Shown here: positions 57,701 to 64,000 of the stretch, in pieces
How the letters are laid out: each line of letters opens with the position of its first letter
Position numbering within the stretch: the first letter of the stretch is position 1
DNA from: Agromyces humatus
GTDB lineage: Bacteria; Actinomycetota; Actinomycetes; Actinomycetales; Microbacteriaceae
NCBI RefSeq assembly: GCF_021228295.1
Contig: NZ_JAJQPD010000002.1
Span: forward strand, 496,001-560,000
DNA: 64,000 bases
Reading direction: 5' to 3'
Notes under the pieces: model-generated
What the model saw: only the letters and a program-made list of their open reading frames with translations
Told to the model about the DNA's origin: nothing
The model's database searches: none
Made by a program: the position numbers and the translations under genes

Positions 57701-60165
57701 TGGTAGTCGTTGGCGAGCACCGGCACGGTCACGATGTCGCCGGCTCGCACGTTGACACCGTCGTTGATCGCCACCGGCGGCTGGTGCTTCACCAGGGGCG
57801 GCACCGGCACGACCGTGACGGTCGCGGTCGACGAGTTGACGCCGTCGGAGACGGTGTACGCGAACTGCAACTGCCGGTCGAGGGCTGCCGACGCGGTCAC
57901 CCGCGTCACGGTGTTCGTCAGGATCTCGACCGACACCAGTCCTTCAGTCGCGGTGTCGTCGATCGATTGCACGGCGAGCACCCGGCCCGACGGCGACACG
58001 TCGTTGGCGAGCACGGGCACCGACAGCGGTTCACCGGGTCGCAGGTATGCCGTGTCCTTCACGGCGATCGGCGCGGGAGCGGCCTCGGGCGGTTCGGTCA
58101 CCTGCACGCGCAGCAGGCCGACGCTCACGGTGGCACCGGCGCCGAGGTTGTAGAGGAAGATGTACTCGCCCGGATCGCCGCTCGAGAACGCGATCGTGCC
58201 GCGTTCGAGGTTCGGCGTGACGGATGCCCCGTCGGGCACGCCTTCGACGCCGAGCAGTTCGAGCGCAGCGCCCGAGGGTGACAGGTCGTTGGCGAGGGGC
58301 TCGAGGAGCTCGGTCTCGCCGACGAACACCTGGGCGAAGTCGGGCGTGCCGATGGGGTTGAGCGAACCGGCCGGTTTCACCTCGACGATGAGGGTGCCGG
58401 CGGCGGTCGTCTGGCCGTCGCTGACCGTGAACTTCACCTCTTTGAGGCCGAGCTCGGCCGACTTGTGCTCGAAGGTGAGGAACCCGTCGGGGCTCGACCG
58501 CACGGAGTCACCGCCGGTCGGAGACGCGTTCACGAGGTAGAGGTCGTCACCGTCGGGGTCGTTCCAGTCGGCGAGCACGTTGTATGAGATCTTCTGGCCC
58601 TGCTCGACGCTCACGGCGCCCGAGCGGATCGAGACGGGCGCCGCGTTCTCGGATTCGGGAACGATGCGCACGTTGACGGATGCCTCGGCCACGCCCGCGC
58701 GGCCGTCGTCGACCGAGTACCGGAACGACACCGAGCCTGCCGCGCCCTCGGCCGGCGAGAACTGCAGCGCACGCCCGCCGTCGATGAGCTCGAGCTTGCC
58801 CGAGGCCTCGGACACGTCGGTCGTCGAGGCGACCGTGAGCACATCGCCGTCGGGGTCGGTGTCGTTCTCGAGCACCTCGAGGATCGTGGTGCGGCCCGGG
58901 CGCACGCCGTACTCGTCGTCGCGGGCGAGCGGCGGCCGGTTCTGGTCGGTGCGCTCGGCGAGCGTGTCTTCGAAGGTCTGCTGCGAGCTCTTCTCCTCGC
59001 CCTCCTCCTCTTCGCTCTCTTCGGGAGGGGTCACCTCCTCCCAGTTGTCGACGAGCCGCAGATCGGAGTCGACGAGCCACGCGTTGCCGTTGGTGAGGTT
59101 GTTCAGCACGATGACGTCGCGGTTGACGCGGAACTCGAGGCGCGACCCGCCGGTGGGCTGCTCGATGTCGAGCAGCGTCGGCTCGGCGCCGCCGCATGCG
59201 GCGAGGTAGCGGCCGGTCTCGGCCCACGCGCCGTGCACGCAGCCGGCGAGTTGCACCGGCGCCGCGACATCCGCCGCGTTCGTCGTCGACCCCGGTGCCC
59301 CGTTCTCGAGCTCTCGCACCTCGCCGCCGCCGAGCGGCACCTCGAGCAGGCCGGCAGCCGTGGCGACGTAGGCGGCCTCGTGGTCGGCGCCCGACTGCTG
59401 CAGCCGAAGCCCGCCGTCGGGAAGCTCGATCGAGCGGTCGTCGACGATGAGGGTGTTCGACTCCTCATCGAACACGACCGCGCGCTCGCCGACCGCCGCG
59501 AGCTGGTGCCCGCTGAGCTTGGGCACCGCACTCTGCTGAGGCTTGTCGGCGCCGCGCTCGAACCGCAGCAGCGTCGAACCGCCCTCGGCGGTCGCGAACA
59601 CCGTGCCCTTCGGGCTGACCGCGACGCGTCCTTCGCCGCCGAGCTCGGCGATCGGGTCGCTGCCACGCCAGTCGAACGACAGTTGGTCGCCCGCGGCGAC
59701 GGTCCAGAGCTCGCCCTTCGGCGACAGCACGGCCAGCACGTCGCCGCCGTACGCGATCTGCGAAGCCGGGGGAACGTCGATGCGCTCGACAAGCGTCGTG
59801 AACGACGGGTCGATGCGCTCGATCGACCCCACGCCCGGGTCGTAGACGAACGCGTCGCTGCCGTTCTGGAACACGTCGATCTCGTTCGATGCGGTCGACA
59901 CGGCCGCGTCGAGCTCTTCGATCTGCCGGTTCAGCCGGCCCGCGAGCAGGTCTTCGGCGTTCGTCACCCAGACCTCTCGCGCATGCAGCTCGGGATCGGT
60001 GACGGGGTAGCCCTGATGCAGCACCGCGAACCCCAGCGGCACGCCCGCGAGCACCGCGATGGAGGTGCCCGAGGCGATCGATTTGCGCGCACGGATCCAC
60101 GCGGTGAATCGGCTCAAGATCGTCTCCCGGGGCGTCCGTCGGTAGGGCTCGTCGGATGGGCCCAC
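54757..60165 (-). CDS. Giant surface protein with propeller-like, cadherin/Ig-like and FN3 domains (copy A2)
   Basis: 1802 residues, paralogue of A1 and 60 bp upstream of it. The N-terminal cytoplasmic part is longer (about 28 residues), then a membrane helix (IASGTSIAVLAGVPLGFAVL). The propeller-like region, acidic linker (about 382), repeats with ENDTDPDGD and VLANDVSPSG, the helical PKTPEELAAEERAKF linker (about 1190) and the first FN3 domain (about 1508-1595) follow A1 closely. The end differs: a second FN3 domain (about 1598), then a Gly/Asn-rich beta region with ACDSGGGGCANV. The GTG at 60165 is 26 bp after the TGTTAG of the shared promoter, which supports this start. Confidence 0.83.
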   Translation of the reverse strand: MGPSDEPYRRTPRETILSRFTAWIRARKSIASGTSIAVLAGVPLGFAVLHQGYPVTDPELHAREVWVTNAEDLLAGRLNRQIEELDAAVSTASNEIDVFQNGSDAFVYDPGVGSIERIDPSFTTLVERIDVPPASQIAYGGDVLAVLSPKGELWTVAAGDQLSFDWRGSDPIAELGGEGRVAVSPKGTVFATAEGGSTLLRFERGADKPQQSAVPKLSGHQLAAVGERAVVFDEESNTLIVDDRSIELPDGGLRLQQSGADHEAAYVATAAGLLEVPLGGGEVRELENGAPGSTTNAADVAAPVQLAGCVHGAWAETGRYLAACGGAEPTLLDIEQPTGGSRLEFRVNRDVIVLNNLTNGNAWLVDSDLRLVDNWEEVTPPEESEEEEGEEKSSQQTFEDTLAERTDQNRPPLARDDEYGVRPGRTTILEVLENDTDPDGDVLTVASTTDVSEASGKLELIDGGRALQFSPAEGAAGSVSFRYSVDDGRAGVAEASVNVRIVPESENAAPVSIRSGAVSVEQGQKISYNVLADWNDPDGDDLYLVNASPTGGDSVRSSPDGFLTFEHKSAELGLKEVKFTVSDGQTTAAGTLIVEVKPAGSLNPIGTPDFAQVFVGETELLEPLANDLSPSGAALELLGVEGVPDGASVTPNLERGTIAFSSGDPGEYIFLYNLGAGATVSVGLLRVQVTEPPEAAPAPIAVKDTAYLRPGEPLSVPVLANDVSPSGRVLAVQSIDDTATEGLVSVEILTNTVTRVTASAALDRQLQFAYTVSDGVNSSTATVTVVPVPPLVKHQPPVAINDGVNVRAGDIVTVPVLANDYHPDAAALHVLPDLADTDELAGLAFVDGDMVRYQAPEEPGVHTAVYTIGDDFEQTARATVSFTVVARDAGENRAPLPTPLTSRTFAGSAVKIDVPLDGLDPDGDSVMLTGITVAPNLGRVIERTSTSFTYEAFSGSAGTDEFSYELRDTLGATATGTIRIGVIPRPAVQLPPKAVDDSIEMKPGRTASVEVLLNDSDPSGFQLHVADLPEVDEGISAEIRDRRRVVVEAPDAEGAYTIRYEISNGHGGADTAFLQVAVTEDAVILPPTAEDQVIEPEQVVDDTPITVGPLNDATNPGGLVEDLAVTVEGPNADRAEVHADGTIDVTPGRQRFAVAYRLTNELDDLDAMAFVIVPPVPSGEDEPVVEETQKPKTPEELAAEERAKFPAPFLKDIGQVIVPMNGQIEWSVSDLVEVPSGKPALVLTASSTNAREPALVDGTTLRYAPAQDYRGEASMTFEVTDGANAADPIGRKALLTIPITVGDPDFNDTPPTFTPRSETLEAGEAPIELDLRSSSDQPNPDNIERITYTNLAGMTGDITAEIVDGATLRVSSPLGVQPGAATRLTFDVSFNEFTVPGYVDVKVVSSTRALPKANDDGPVYMQRGETSDVDVLANDFNPFEQDGVPLRVVAAAIDQVDVGSNASVSFTETGITVRTGAAFTGTLSVIYRIQDGTKDAARETQGRVTVVVRDEPDAPNAPVVSAAAGTATVRWGAPATNNSPITRYEVQWNGGSQMFDASAVGVDQTIRGLTNGTTYRFTVRAENGIGWSAPSGGTSATPYGRPSEPRSLSANAAGYAPTTVNVDWNAPSDTGGGGVRYEARIAGGNWKDVSGTSTSFGGIGAGTHRVDVRAVNNNGGGTSGVASVNVGVQNAPPPVPSGSIGKGGSQACDSGGGGCANVRITWTDMDPGTYRVYATVNGAGVGSYRETVTIGASGNKELQNHLGRRLAGETIAVRFENVSGGTSRTLGAISGSQWNNIGYNTW
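58914..58990 (-). repeat. 77-bp near-identical block, copy in giant gene A2
   Basis: Partner of 53481-53557, 76 of 77 bases identical, including third codon positions. Encodes the junction between the acidic linker and the first cadherin-like repeat. Confidence 0.85.
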
Positions 60166-60190
60166 TCAGACTCGCGGGCCGGGCCTCAAC

Positions 60191-60232
60191 CTAACATGTG
60201 CCATTCGTCCCCTGAAATGGGGAGGTCTCCCC
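60191..60232 (-). promoter_or_regulatory. Shared promoter/operator element, copy upstream of giant gene A2
   Basis: On the minus strand: GGGGA-n4-TCCCC (60232-60219), a second GGGGA, and TGTTAG (60196-60191). The distance from TGTTAG to the palindrome is the same as at 49332-49373. It lies just downstream of the FHA-HTH gene and 26 bp from the A2 start codon, so transcription would begin close to the GTG. Confidence 0.6.
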
Positions 60233-60242
60233 GTGGGCGTGT

Positions 60243-60962
60243 TCACGCATCGTTCACCGCAGACGGGTCGGCGTCGCCTGCGCCGTCGAGGAGCACCAGG
60301 TCATCGGCGCTCACGAGCCGGGTCGCCACGGCGTACTCGACGAGGCGCGCACGACGGTTCGTCGCGAGCTTGCCGCGCCCGCCTCGCAGCCCCTCGACGC
60401 CGAGCTTGTCGAGCTTCTCGCACACGTTGTCGAGCTTTCGGTTGAACGTCGTCATGCTCCACCCGAGGCGCGCCGCGGCCTCGGCCGAGCTCGGCACCGG
60501 GGCGCGGCCCGCGGTCGGCTGGGCGAGCAGGTTCTCGGCGAGTGCGACGACGAGCTGACGCTGGCTCGTGGTGAGCGTCACCGGCAGCACCGTCGTGCTG
60601 CCCGCCGAGCTCGTCGACGTGAGCGAGGTGTTGTAGAAGTCCTCTTCGGCGTGCACGGTGAAGTCGTAGGTGGTCGCGCCGGCGCTGAACATGACGTGCA
60701 CGGTCTGGAACACCAGCGGCAGCTTGGCACCGGGGGCGACCCACGCCTGCACGCTGCCGGTGGCGTCGGAGACGGTCGCCGAGAGCAGTTGCCCGACGTT
60801 CGCGAGCCACCAGAGCCCGTACTCGGACGAGAGCGTCAGGAACGTGCGGTGCAGGTAGGGGTTGTCGTCGATCGTGAGGTCGGACTCGCGGCCGATGGTG
60901 AATGGCTCCCCTGCCTCGACGGTGTACCACTCGCCGCAGTACTCGACCTTCAACGGCCTCAT
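60243..60962 (-). CDS. FHA domain protein with C-terminal helix-turn-helix-like region
   Basis: 239 residues. An N-terminal FHA-like domain (residues about 3-110) has GEPFTIGRESDLTI, NPYLHRTFLTLSS and WWLANVGQ. A linker with many Ser/Thr (SLTSTSSAGSTTVLP) leads to a helical C-terminal half resembling a winged or LuxR-like helix-turn-helix (TTSQRQLVVALAENLL; AEAAARLGWSMTTFNRKLDN; LATNRRARLVEYAVATR). The ATG overlaps the kinase stop (ATGA) and follows GAGGGG. It may be a phospho-controlled transcription factor; a palindromic element begins 11 bp past its stop. Confidence 0.8.
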   Translation of the reverse strand: MRPLKVEYCGEWYTVEAGEPFTIGRESDLTIDDNPYLHRTFLTLSSEYGLWWLANVGQLLSATVSDATGSVQAWVAPGAKLPLVFQTVHVMFSAGATTYDFTVHAEEDFYNTSLTSTSSAGSTTVLPVTLTTSQRQLVVALAENLLAQPTAGRAPVPSSAEAAARLGWSMTTFNRKLDNVCEKLDKLGVEGLRGGRGKLATNRRARLVEYAVATRLVSADDLVLLDGAGDADPSAVNDA

Positions 60963-62677
60963 CCGGAGCATCCCCTCACCGGCTCTGACGTCTTGCTTCC
61001 GCGTTGCACCTGCACGTCGATGCACACGCTCGCCGCACCCGCATCGGCCACCGTGATGGTGGGCCCCTCGGTCACCTCGGTCTGGCCGCTGCCGTCAGCG
61101 CGCTTCCAACGGTACCGGTCGCCGTCTTCGGCGCCGTCATGCGTAACGGCGAAGGCGACGGATGTCCCGTCTGCGCTCACGGCGCCGGGTTCGACGGTGG
61201 GCGCGGGAACCGTCGCGGCGATGACGGCATCCTCGCCGGGCGATGCAGGCCCGGTCTCGGCAGCCGGGGGCGCGACGCTCCCCGACATCGCGATCGACAC
61301 CCCGACCACGCCTGCGACGACCAGGGCCGCTGCCGCACCGATGATGAGCCCGATCTTCGAGCGCCGCGGAACGGTCTGGTCGCGTGACCCGGGGTCCACG
61401 GGCGACGGGGTGAAGGTCGGCGACGCGGGCGACGCCGACGCCCGACGCGGCCGTACCACGGTGGCGTCGGGCGCATCGCCGGCGGGAGCGTCGGCTCCGA
61501 CGGACGTGGCTCGCCCGCGCACGACGGTGCCGTCGTCGACCGGCGTGGCGGATGCCGGTACGGCGGCGCCCGTCACGGGTTGCGCCGCGATCTGCTGGGG
61601 AGTCCTGGCACGCGTGCGGTCGTCGTCGACGGGTGCCGGCGCAGTGATCGGGGTGGGCGCGATCGGCGAGCTGCGCGGCGACTGGGCCTCGACCGTGCGC
61701 ACCGATCGCGCGCGGGTGGCATCGGCCGCATCGTCGTCTGCGGACGCCTCGCGCGAGGTCGCGAGGTTCGGCACCTCGATGCTCGTCGCCCCGTACCCGA
61801 GCTCGAGTTCGACGCGCTGCAGCGCCCGGGCGAACTCGACCGCGCTCGGGAAGCGATCGTCGCGCCGCGTGGCCATGCCCTTGGCGAGGACGGCCGTCAG
61901 GCTGCGCGGCACGTCGGCACGGTCGATGGGCGTGATCGCGCCGCGCTCGATGCGCCCCATGAGGTCGAGCGAGCCGTTCGGCCTGCCCGGGATCTCGAAC
62001 GGTGAGCGTCCCGCGACGAGCGTGTACACCGTGGCAGCGAGCGAGAATACGTCGCTGCGGGTGTCGGGCTTCGGGTCGTCCTCGAACATCTCGGGCGGCG
62101 ACCACGGCACGCTCATGCCCACCGCCGACTGACCCGACCCGGTCGCCGTGGCGTCGGGGGCGGTGACGGTGTGCACCGGGAGCTCGCCGTCGAGGTTCGA
62201 CGAGATGCCGAAGTCGGTGAGCGCCGGCCACCCGTAGGCGTTCGTCAGCACGTTCGCGGGCTTGATGTCGCGGTGCAGGATGCCGGCGCCGTGTGCCGTG
62301 GCGATCGCGCCGGCGAGCCGCACACCGGTGCGCAGGGCGTCTTCGATCGTGAACGGCCGGCGCTTGTAGCGCTCCGAGAGGCTCGGCCCCGAGCAGTACT
62401 CCATGACGAAGTACGGGCGCCCGTCGGTCGAGACGTCGGCATGGAAGATCGTGACGATGAACGGGTGGGCCGACAGCTGCGCCATGAGGTTCGCCTCGGC
62501 GACGAACTGAGCCCGTGTGTCGCGGCCGAGTTCTTCGGTGAGCAGTACCTTCACGGCGACCTTGCGCCGTGGCAGTTTCTGCTCGTAGAGGAAGACGTCG
62601 GCGAAGCCGCCCGAGCCGAGCAGGCCGTGCGAGGTATAGCCGGGCAGTTCCGGTGGTGACGACGGTGCCCGGCGCAT
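60959..62677 (-). CDS. Transmembrane Ser/Thr protein kinase (PknB type)
   Basis: 572 residues. The N-terminal kinase domain has the Gly loop LLGSGGFADVFL, Lys43 (VAVKVLL), Glu61, HRDIKPANVL (Asp137), TDFGISS (Asp155) and SVPWSPPEMFEDDPKPDTRSD; it should be active. A Thr/Pro/Ala-rich juxtamembrane region (residues 300-440) repeats TVVR-type motifs (TVVRGR, TVVRPRR). One helix at about 442-464 is followed by an outer domain of about 105 residues with two Cys, which could sense envelope ligands; no PASTA repeats are present. It starts at the preceding FHA gene's stop and overlaps the next gene. Confidence 0.93.
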   Translation of the reverse strand: MRRAPSSPPELPGYTSHGLLGSGGFADVFLYEQKLPRRKVAVKVLLTEELGRDTRAQFVAEANLMAQLSAHPFIVTIFHADVSTDGRPYFVMEYCSGPSLSERYKRRPFTIEDALRTGVRLAGAIATAHGAGILHRDIKPANVLTNAYGWPALTDFGISSNLDGELPVHTVTAPDATATGSGQSAVGMSVPWSPPEMFEDDPKPDTRSDVFSLAATVYTLVAGRSPFEIPGRPNGSLDLMGRIERGAITPIDRADVPRSLTAVLAKGMATRRDDRFPSAVEFARALQRVELELGYGATSIEVPNLATSREASADDDAADATRARSVRTVEAQSPRSSPIAPTPITAPAPVDDDRTRARTPQQIAAQPVTGAAVPASATPVDDGTVVRGRATSVGADAPAGDAPDATVVRPRRASASPASPTFTPSPVDPGSRDQTVPRRSKIGLIIGAAAALVVAGVVGVSIAMSGSVAPPAAETGPASPGEDAVIAATVPAPTVEPGAVSADGTSVAFAVTHDGAEDGDRYRWKRADGSGQTEVTEGPTITVADAGAASVCIDVQVQRGSKTSEPVRGCSG

Positions 62678-63855
62678 CAGGCGCCGACGACCTGGAGGGT
62701 GCAGCCGCCACCGAGGTCGACGACCGTGCCGATGAGCACGGGCGTCGGCTCCCCCGCACGCAGCTTCACGGGCGGCCTGCCCGGTGCGACGACGAGCGTG
62801 CCGTTGCGCGAGTGCAGGTCGGTGACGACGACGGTGCCGCCCTCGAGCGCCAGCCGCACATGGCTGCGCGAGATGTCGGGATCGCCGTGCCCGATCGTGA
62901 CGAGGCGCGGAAGCCGCCCGCCCGAGACCTTGCTGACGCTCGGCGCCCGGCCCAGCACGAGTTCGTGGCCGATGGGCTCGATCGCGCCGTCGGGCAGCCG
63001 CAGCTGCGGCTGCGGTGCAGCGAGTTCGGCGCTCTCGCGACGGACGGCGGAAAGAGGCGTCGCGTCACCGACCTGCTTCGCCGCCTCGCGCTCGGCACGC
63101 AGCCGCCGGATGTCGACGCTCGCGATGGTCAGCCCATCGTGGTCGCCCGGGGCTGCCTCATCGCTCGACGTCGTCGCCGCGATCGTCGGCGCGGGAATCG
63201 ACTCGATGAAGTCGGTCACGGTCGCTTCGTCGACGGGGGCGATCGTGTGCTCGGATGCCGCGACCTCGGCGGGTGCGATGACCGGGGCCGAGAGGGCAGC
63301 GGTCGTGTTCGGCGCCGGCATGGCCGGGGTCCCGGCAGCGCTGATCACCGGCGCCGCCACCGCCGCCACCGCCGCGGCCACCGCCGCATCGGCTCGAGCG
63401 GATGACGTCGGTCGTGCGGGCACGGCCACGCGCCCGGCAGGCACGACGCCGTCGACGATCGGGTTCCACTCGTCAACGGCACCGGCACCGGCACCGGCAC
63501 CGAGCGCCGCGATCTCGAACTCGGCAGCCTCGTCGAGCAGGCGCTCAGTCCACGTCGACACGTCGACGCCTGAGATCCGCGCACTCCCGGCGGTGACCTC
63601 GAAGTCGCCCCGCACGAGGACGCGCACTGCGCCGGCTGCGGTGTGCTCGGTCCACGTGACGAGCGCGAAGTCGGGGGTGCTGCTCAGCCCGCCCGCGGTG
63701 AGCCGCTCGATCACCGCGGTCGTCGAGTCGGGCGACAGCGTCGGCCACAGCTCGCCGACGATCGCGGCGGCGTGGTCGCCGTCGACGACCAGCACGGCGC
63801 CCGGCCGCACACCGGCCACGCGTCGCCGCGATCCATCGGACAGGTATTCAGCCAT
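62677..63855 (-). CDS. FHA domain protein with a conserved N-terminal domain of unknown function
   Basis: 392 residues from ATG 63855, preceded by GAAGGGGCCGCAG. Residues 1-115 form a compact alpha/beta region I cannot name (VLVVDGDHAAAIVGELWPTL, PDFALVTWTEHT, VRVLVRGDFEVTA). A long Ala/Pro/Thr-rich linker with a Gly-Ala repeat follows. The C-terminal FHA domain has VLGRAPSVSK, DPDISRSHVRLALEG and DLHSRNGTLVV. It sits between the phosphatase and kinase genes and overlaps the phosphatase stop by 8 bp. The FHA domain may dock on the phosphorylated kinase. Confidence 0.88.
   Translation of the reverse strand: MAEYLSDGSRRRVAGVRPGAVLVVDGDHAAAIVGELWPTLSPDSTTAVIERLTAGGLSSTPDFALVTWTEHTAAGAVRVLVRGDFEVTAGSARISGVDVSTWTERLLDEAAEFEIAALGAGAGAGAVDEWNPIVDGVVPAGRVAVPARPTSSARADAAVAAAVAAVAAPVISAAGTPAMPAPNTTAALSAPVIAPAEVAASEHTIAPVDEATVTDFIESIPAPTIAATTSSDEAAPGDHDGLTIASVDIRRLRAEREAAKQVGDATPLSAVRRESAELAAPQPQLRLPDGAIEPIGHELVLGRAPSVSKVSGGRLPRLVTIGHGDPDISRSHVRLALEGGTVVVTDLHSRNGTLVVAPGRPPVKLRAGEPTPVLIGTVVDLGGGCTLQVVGA
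63478..63501 (-). repeat. GGCACC hexanucleotide repeat in the FHA gene linker
   Basis: Four exact GGCACC units in tandem, read on the minus strand as a Gly-Ala run (GAGAGAGA) in the linker between the N-terminal domain and the FHA domain. Copy number could vary without changing the frame. Confidence 0.85.
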
Positions 63856-64000
63856 CTGCGGCCCCTTCGCCTCGCGGCCTCGTCGTCTCGACCGATTCGC
63901 GTCCGCGGTCGCGGGTCGCATCGGCATCGTCGTCGTCGCCCTCGCCGATCGTCGATTCGACGACGACGACGCTGACGTTGTCGCGTCCGCCGTGCTCGAG
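63848..64000 (-). CDS. PP2C-type Ser/Thr protein phosphatase, C-terminal fragment
   Basis: Only the last 50 codons lie in the window. They begin LEHGGRDNVSVVVVESTIGE; the (H)GxxDNxSVVVV strand with its metal-binding Asp is the C-terminal motif of PP2C phosphatases (PrpC/PstP). A tail rich in Asp and Arg follows and ends TRPRGEGAADG, then TGA at 63850-63848. It should reverse the phosphorylation made by the kinase three genes on. The 5' end and the promoter of the cluster are beyond the right edge. Confidence 0.8.
   Translation of the reverse strand, partial: LEHGGRDNVSVVVVESTIGEGDDDDADATRDRGRESVETTRPRGEGAADG

Noticed and set aside
50731-58281. Long plus-strand open frames (1339 and 861 codons) opposite the giant protein genes
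   Set aside because: Same GC effect. The two frames resemble each other only because the paralogous genes beneath them do. No start site with a ribosome binding site and no domain is visible.

Overview
This is a high-GC actinobacterial chromosome segment. Gene order and protein types fit the family Microbacteriaceae (for example Agromyces-like genera); the genus cannot be settled from the sequence alone. Almost the whole window is coding, no gap exceeds 300 bases, and I saw no tRNA, rRNA, CRISPR array, transposase or phage gene.

Region 1 (1-11.9 kb) is nitrate and nitrite assimilation. After the 3' end of a methionine aminopeptidase gene come nirD and nirB, transcribed divergently. cobA and a HemD-winged-helix fusion follow nirB for siroheme supply. 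Then come a NarK-type transporter, a molybdopterin nitrate reductase and its FAD/[2Fe-2S] electron-transfer partner. A CbiX/SirB-like chelatase on the other strand closes the set. Three of the upstream regions carry GAAAC/GTnAC half-sites in 11/22-bp phase, which look like GlnR boxes.

Region 2 (11.9-44 kb) is conserved housekeeping: trmD-rimM-khpA-rpsP, a YbdK-type carboxylate-amine ligase, ffh, ftsY, smc, mutM, rnc, rpmF, yceD, coaD, recG, rsmD, thiL, ddl, gpsA, plsC, murA and leuCD. A GH1 beta-glucosidase gene overlaps the 3' end of ffh. A MoxR-DUF58-transglutaminase cassette sits between coaD and yceD.

Region 3 (44.1-64 kb, all on the minus strand) is the most unusual part. In transcription order it holds a PP2C phosphatase (cut by the window edge), an FHA protein, a membrane Ser/Thr kinase, an FHA-plus-HTH protein, two tandem giant surface proteins of 1802 and 1767 residues, a second MoxR and DUF58 pair, a transglutaminase-fold membrane protein that has lost its catalytic residues, and a small FHA protein. 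The giant proteins have an N-terminal anchor, a propeller-like domain, cadherin/Ig-like repeats and fibronectin III domains. Two regions upstream of genes in this cluster, 11 kb apart, share a 42-bp element (GGGGA-n4-TCCCC, then 22 bp, then TGTTAG). This suggests a phospho-signalling system controlling cell-surface giants. From memory, a kinase/FN3/AAA/DUF58/transglutaminase cluster called PFNA has been described in bifidobacteria, so the outline is not wholly new. The duplicated giants, the FHA-HTH protein, the shared promoter element and the inactive transglutaminase are the parts worth pursuing.
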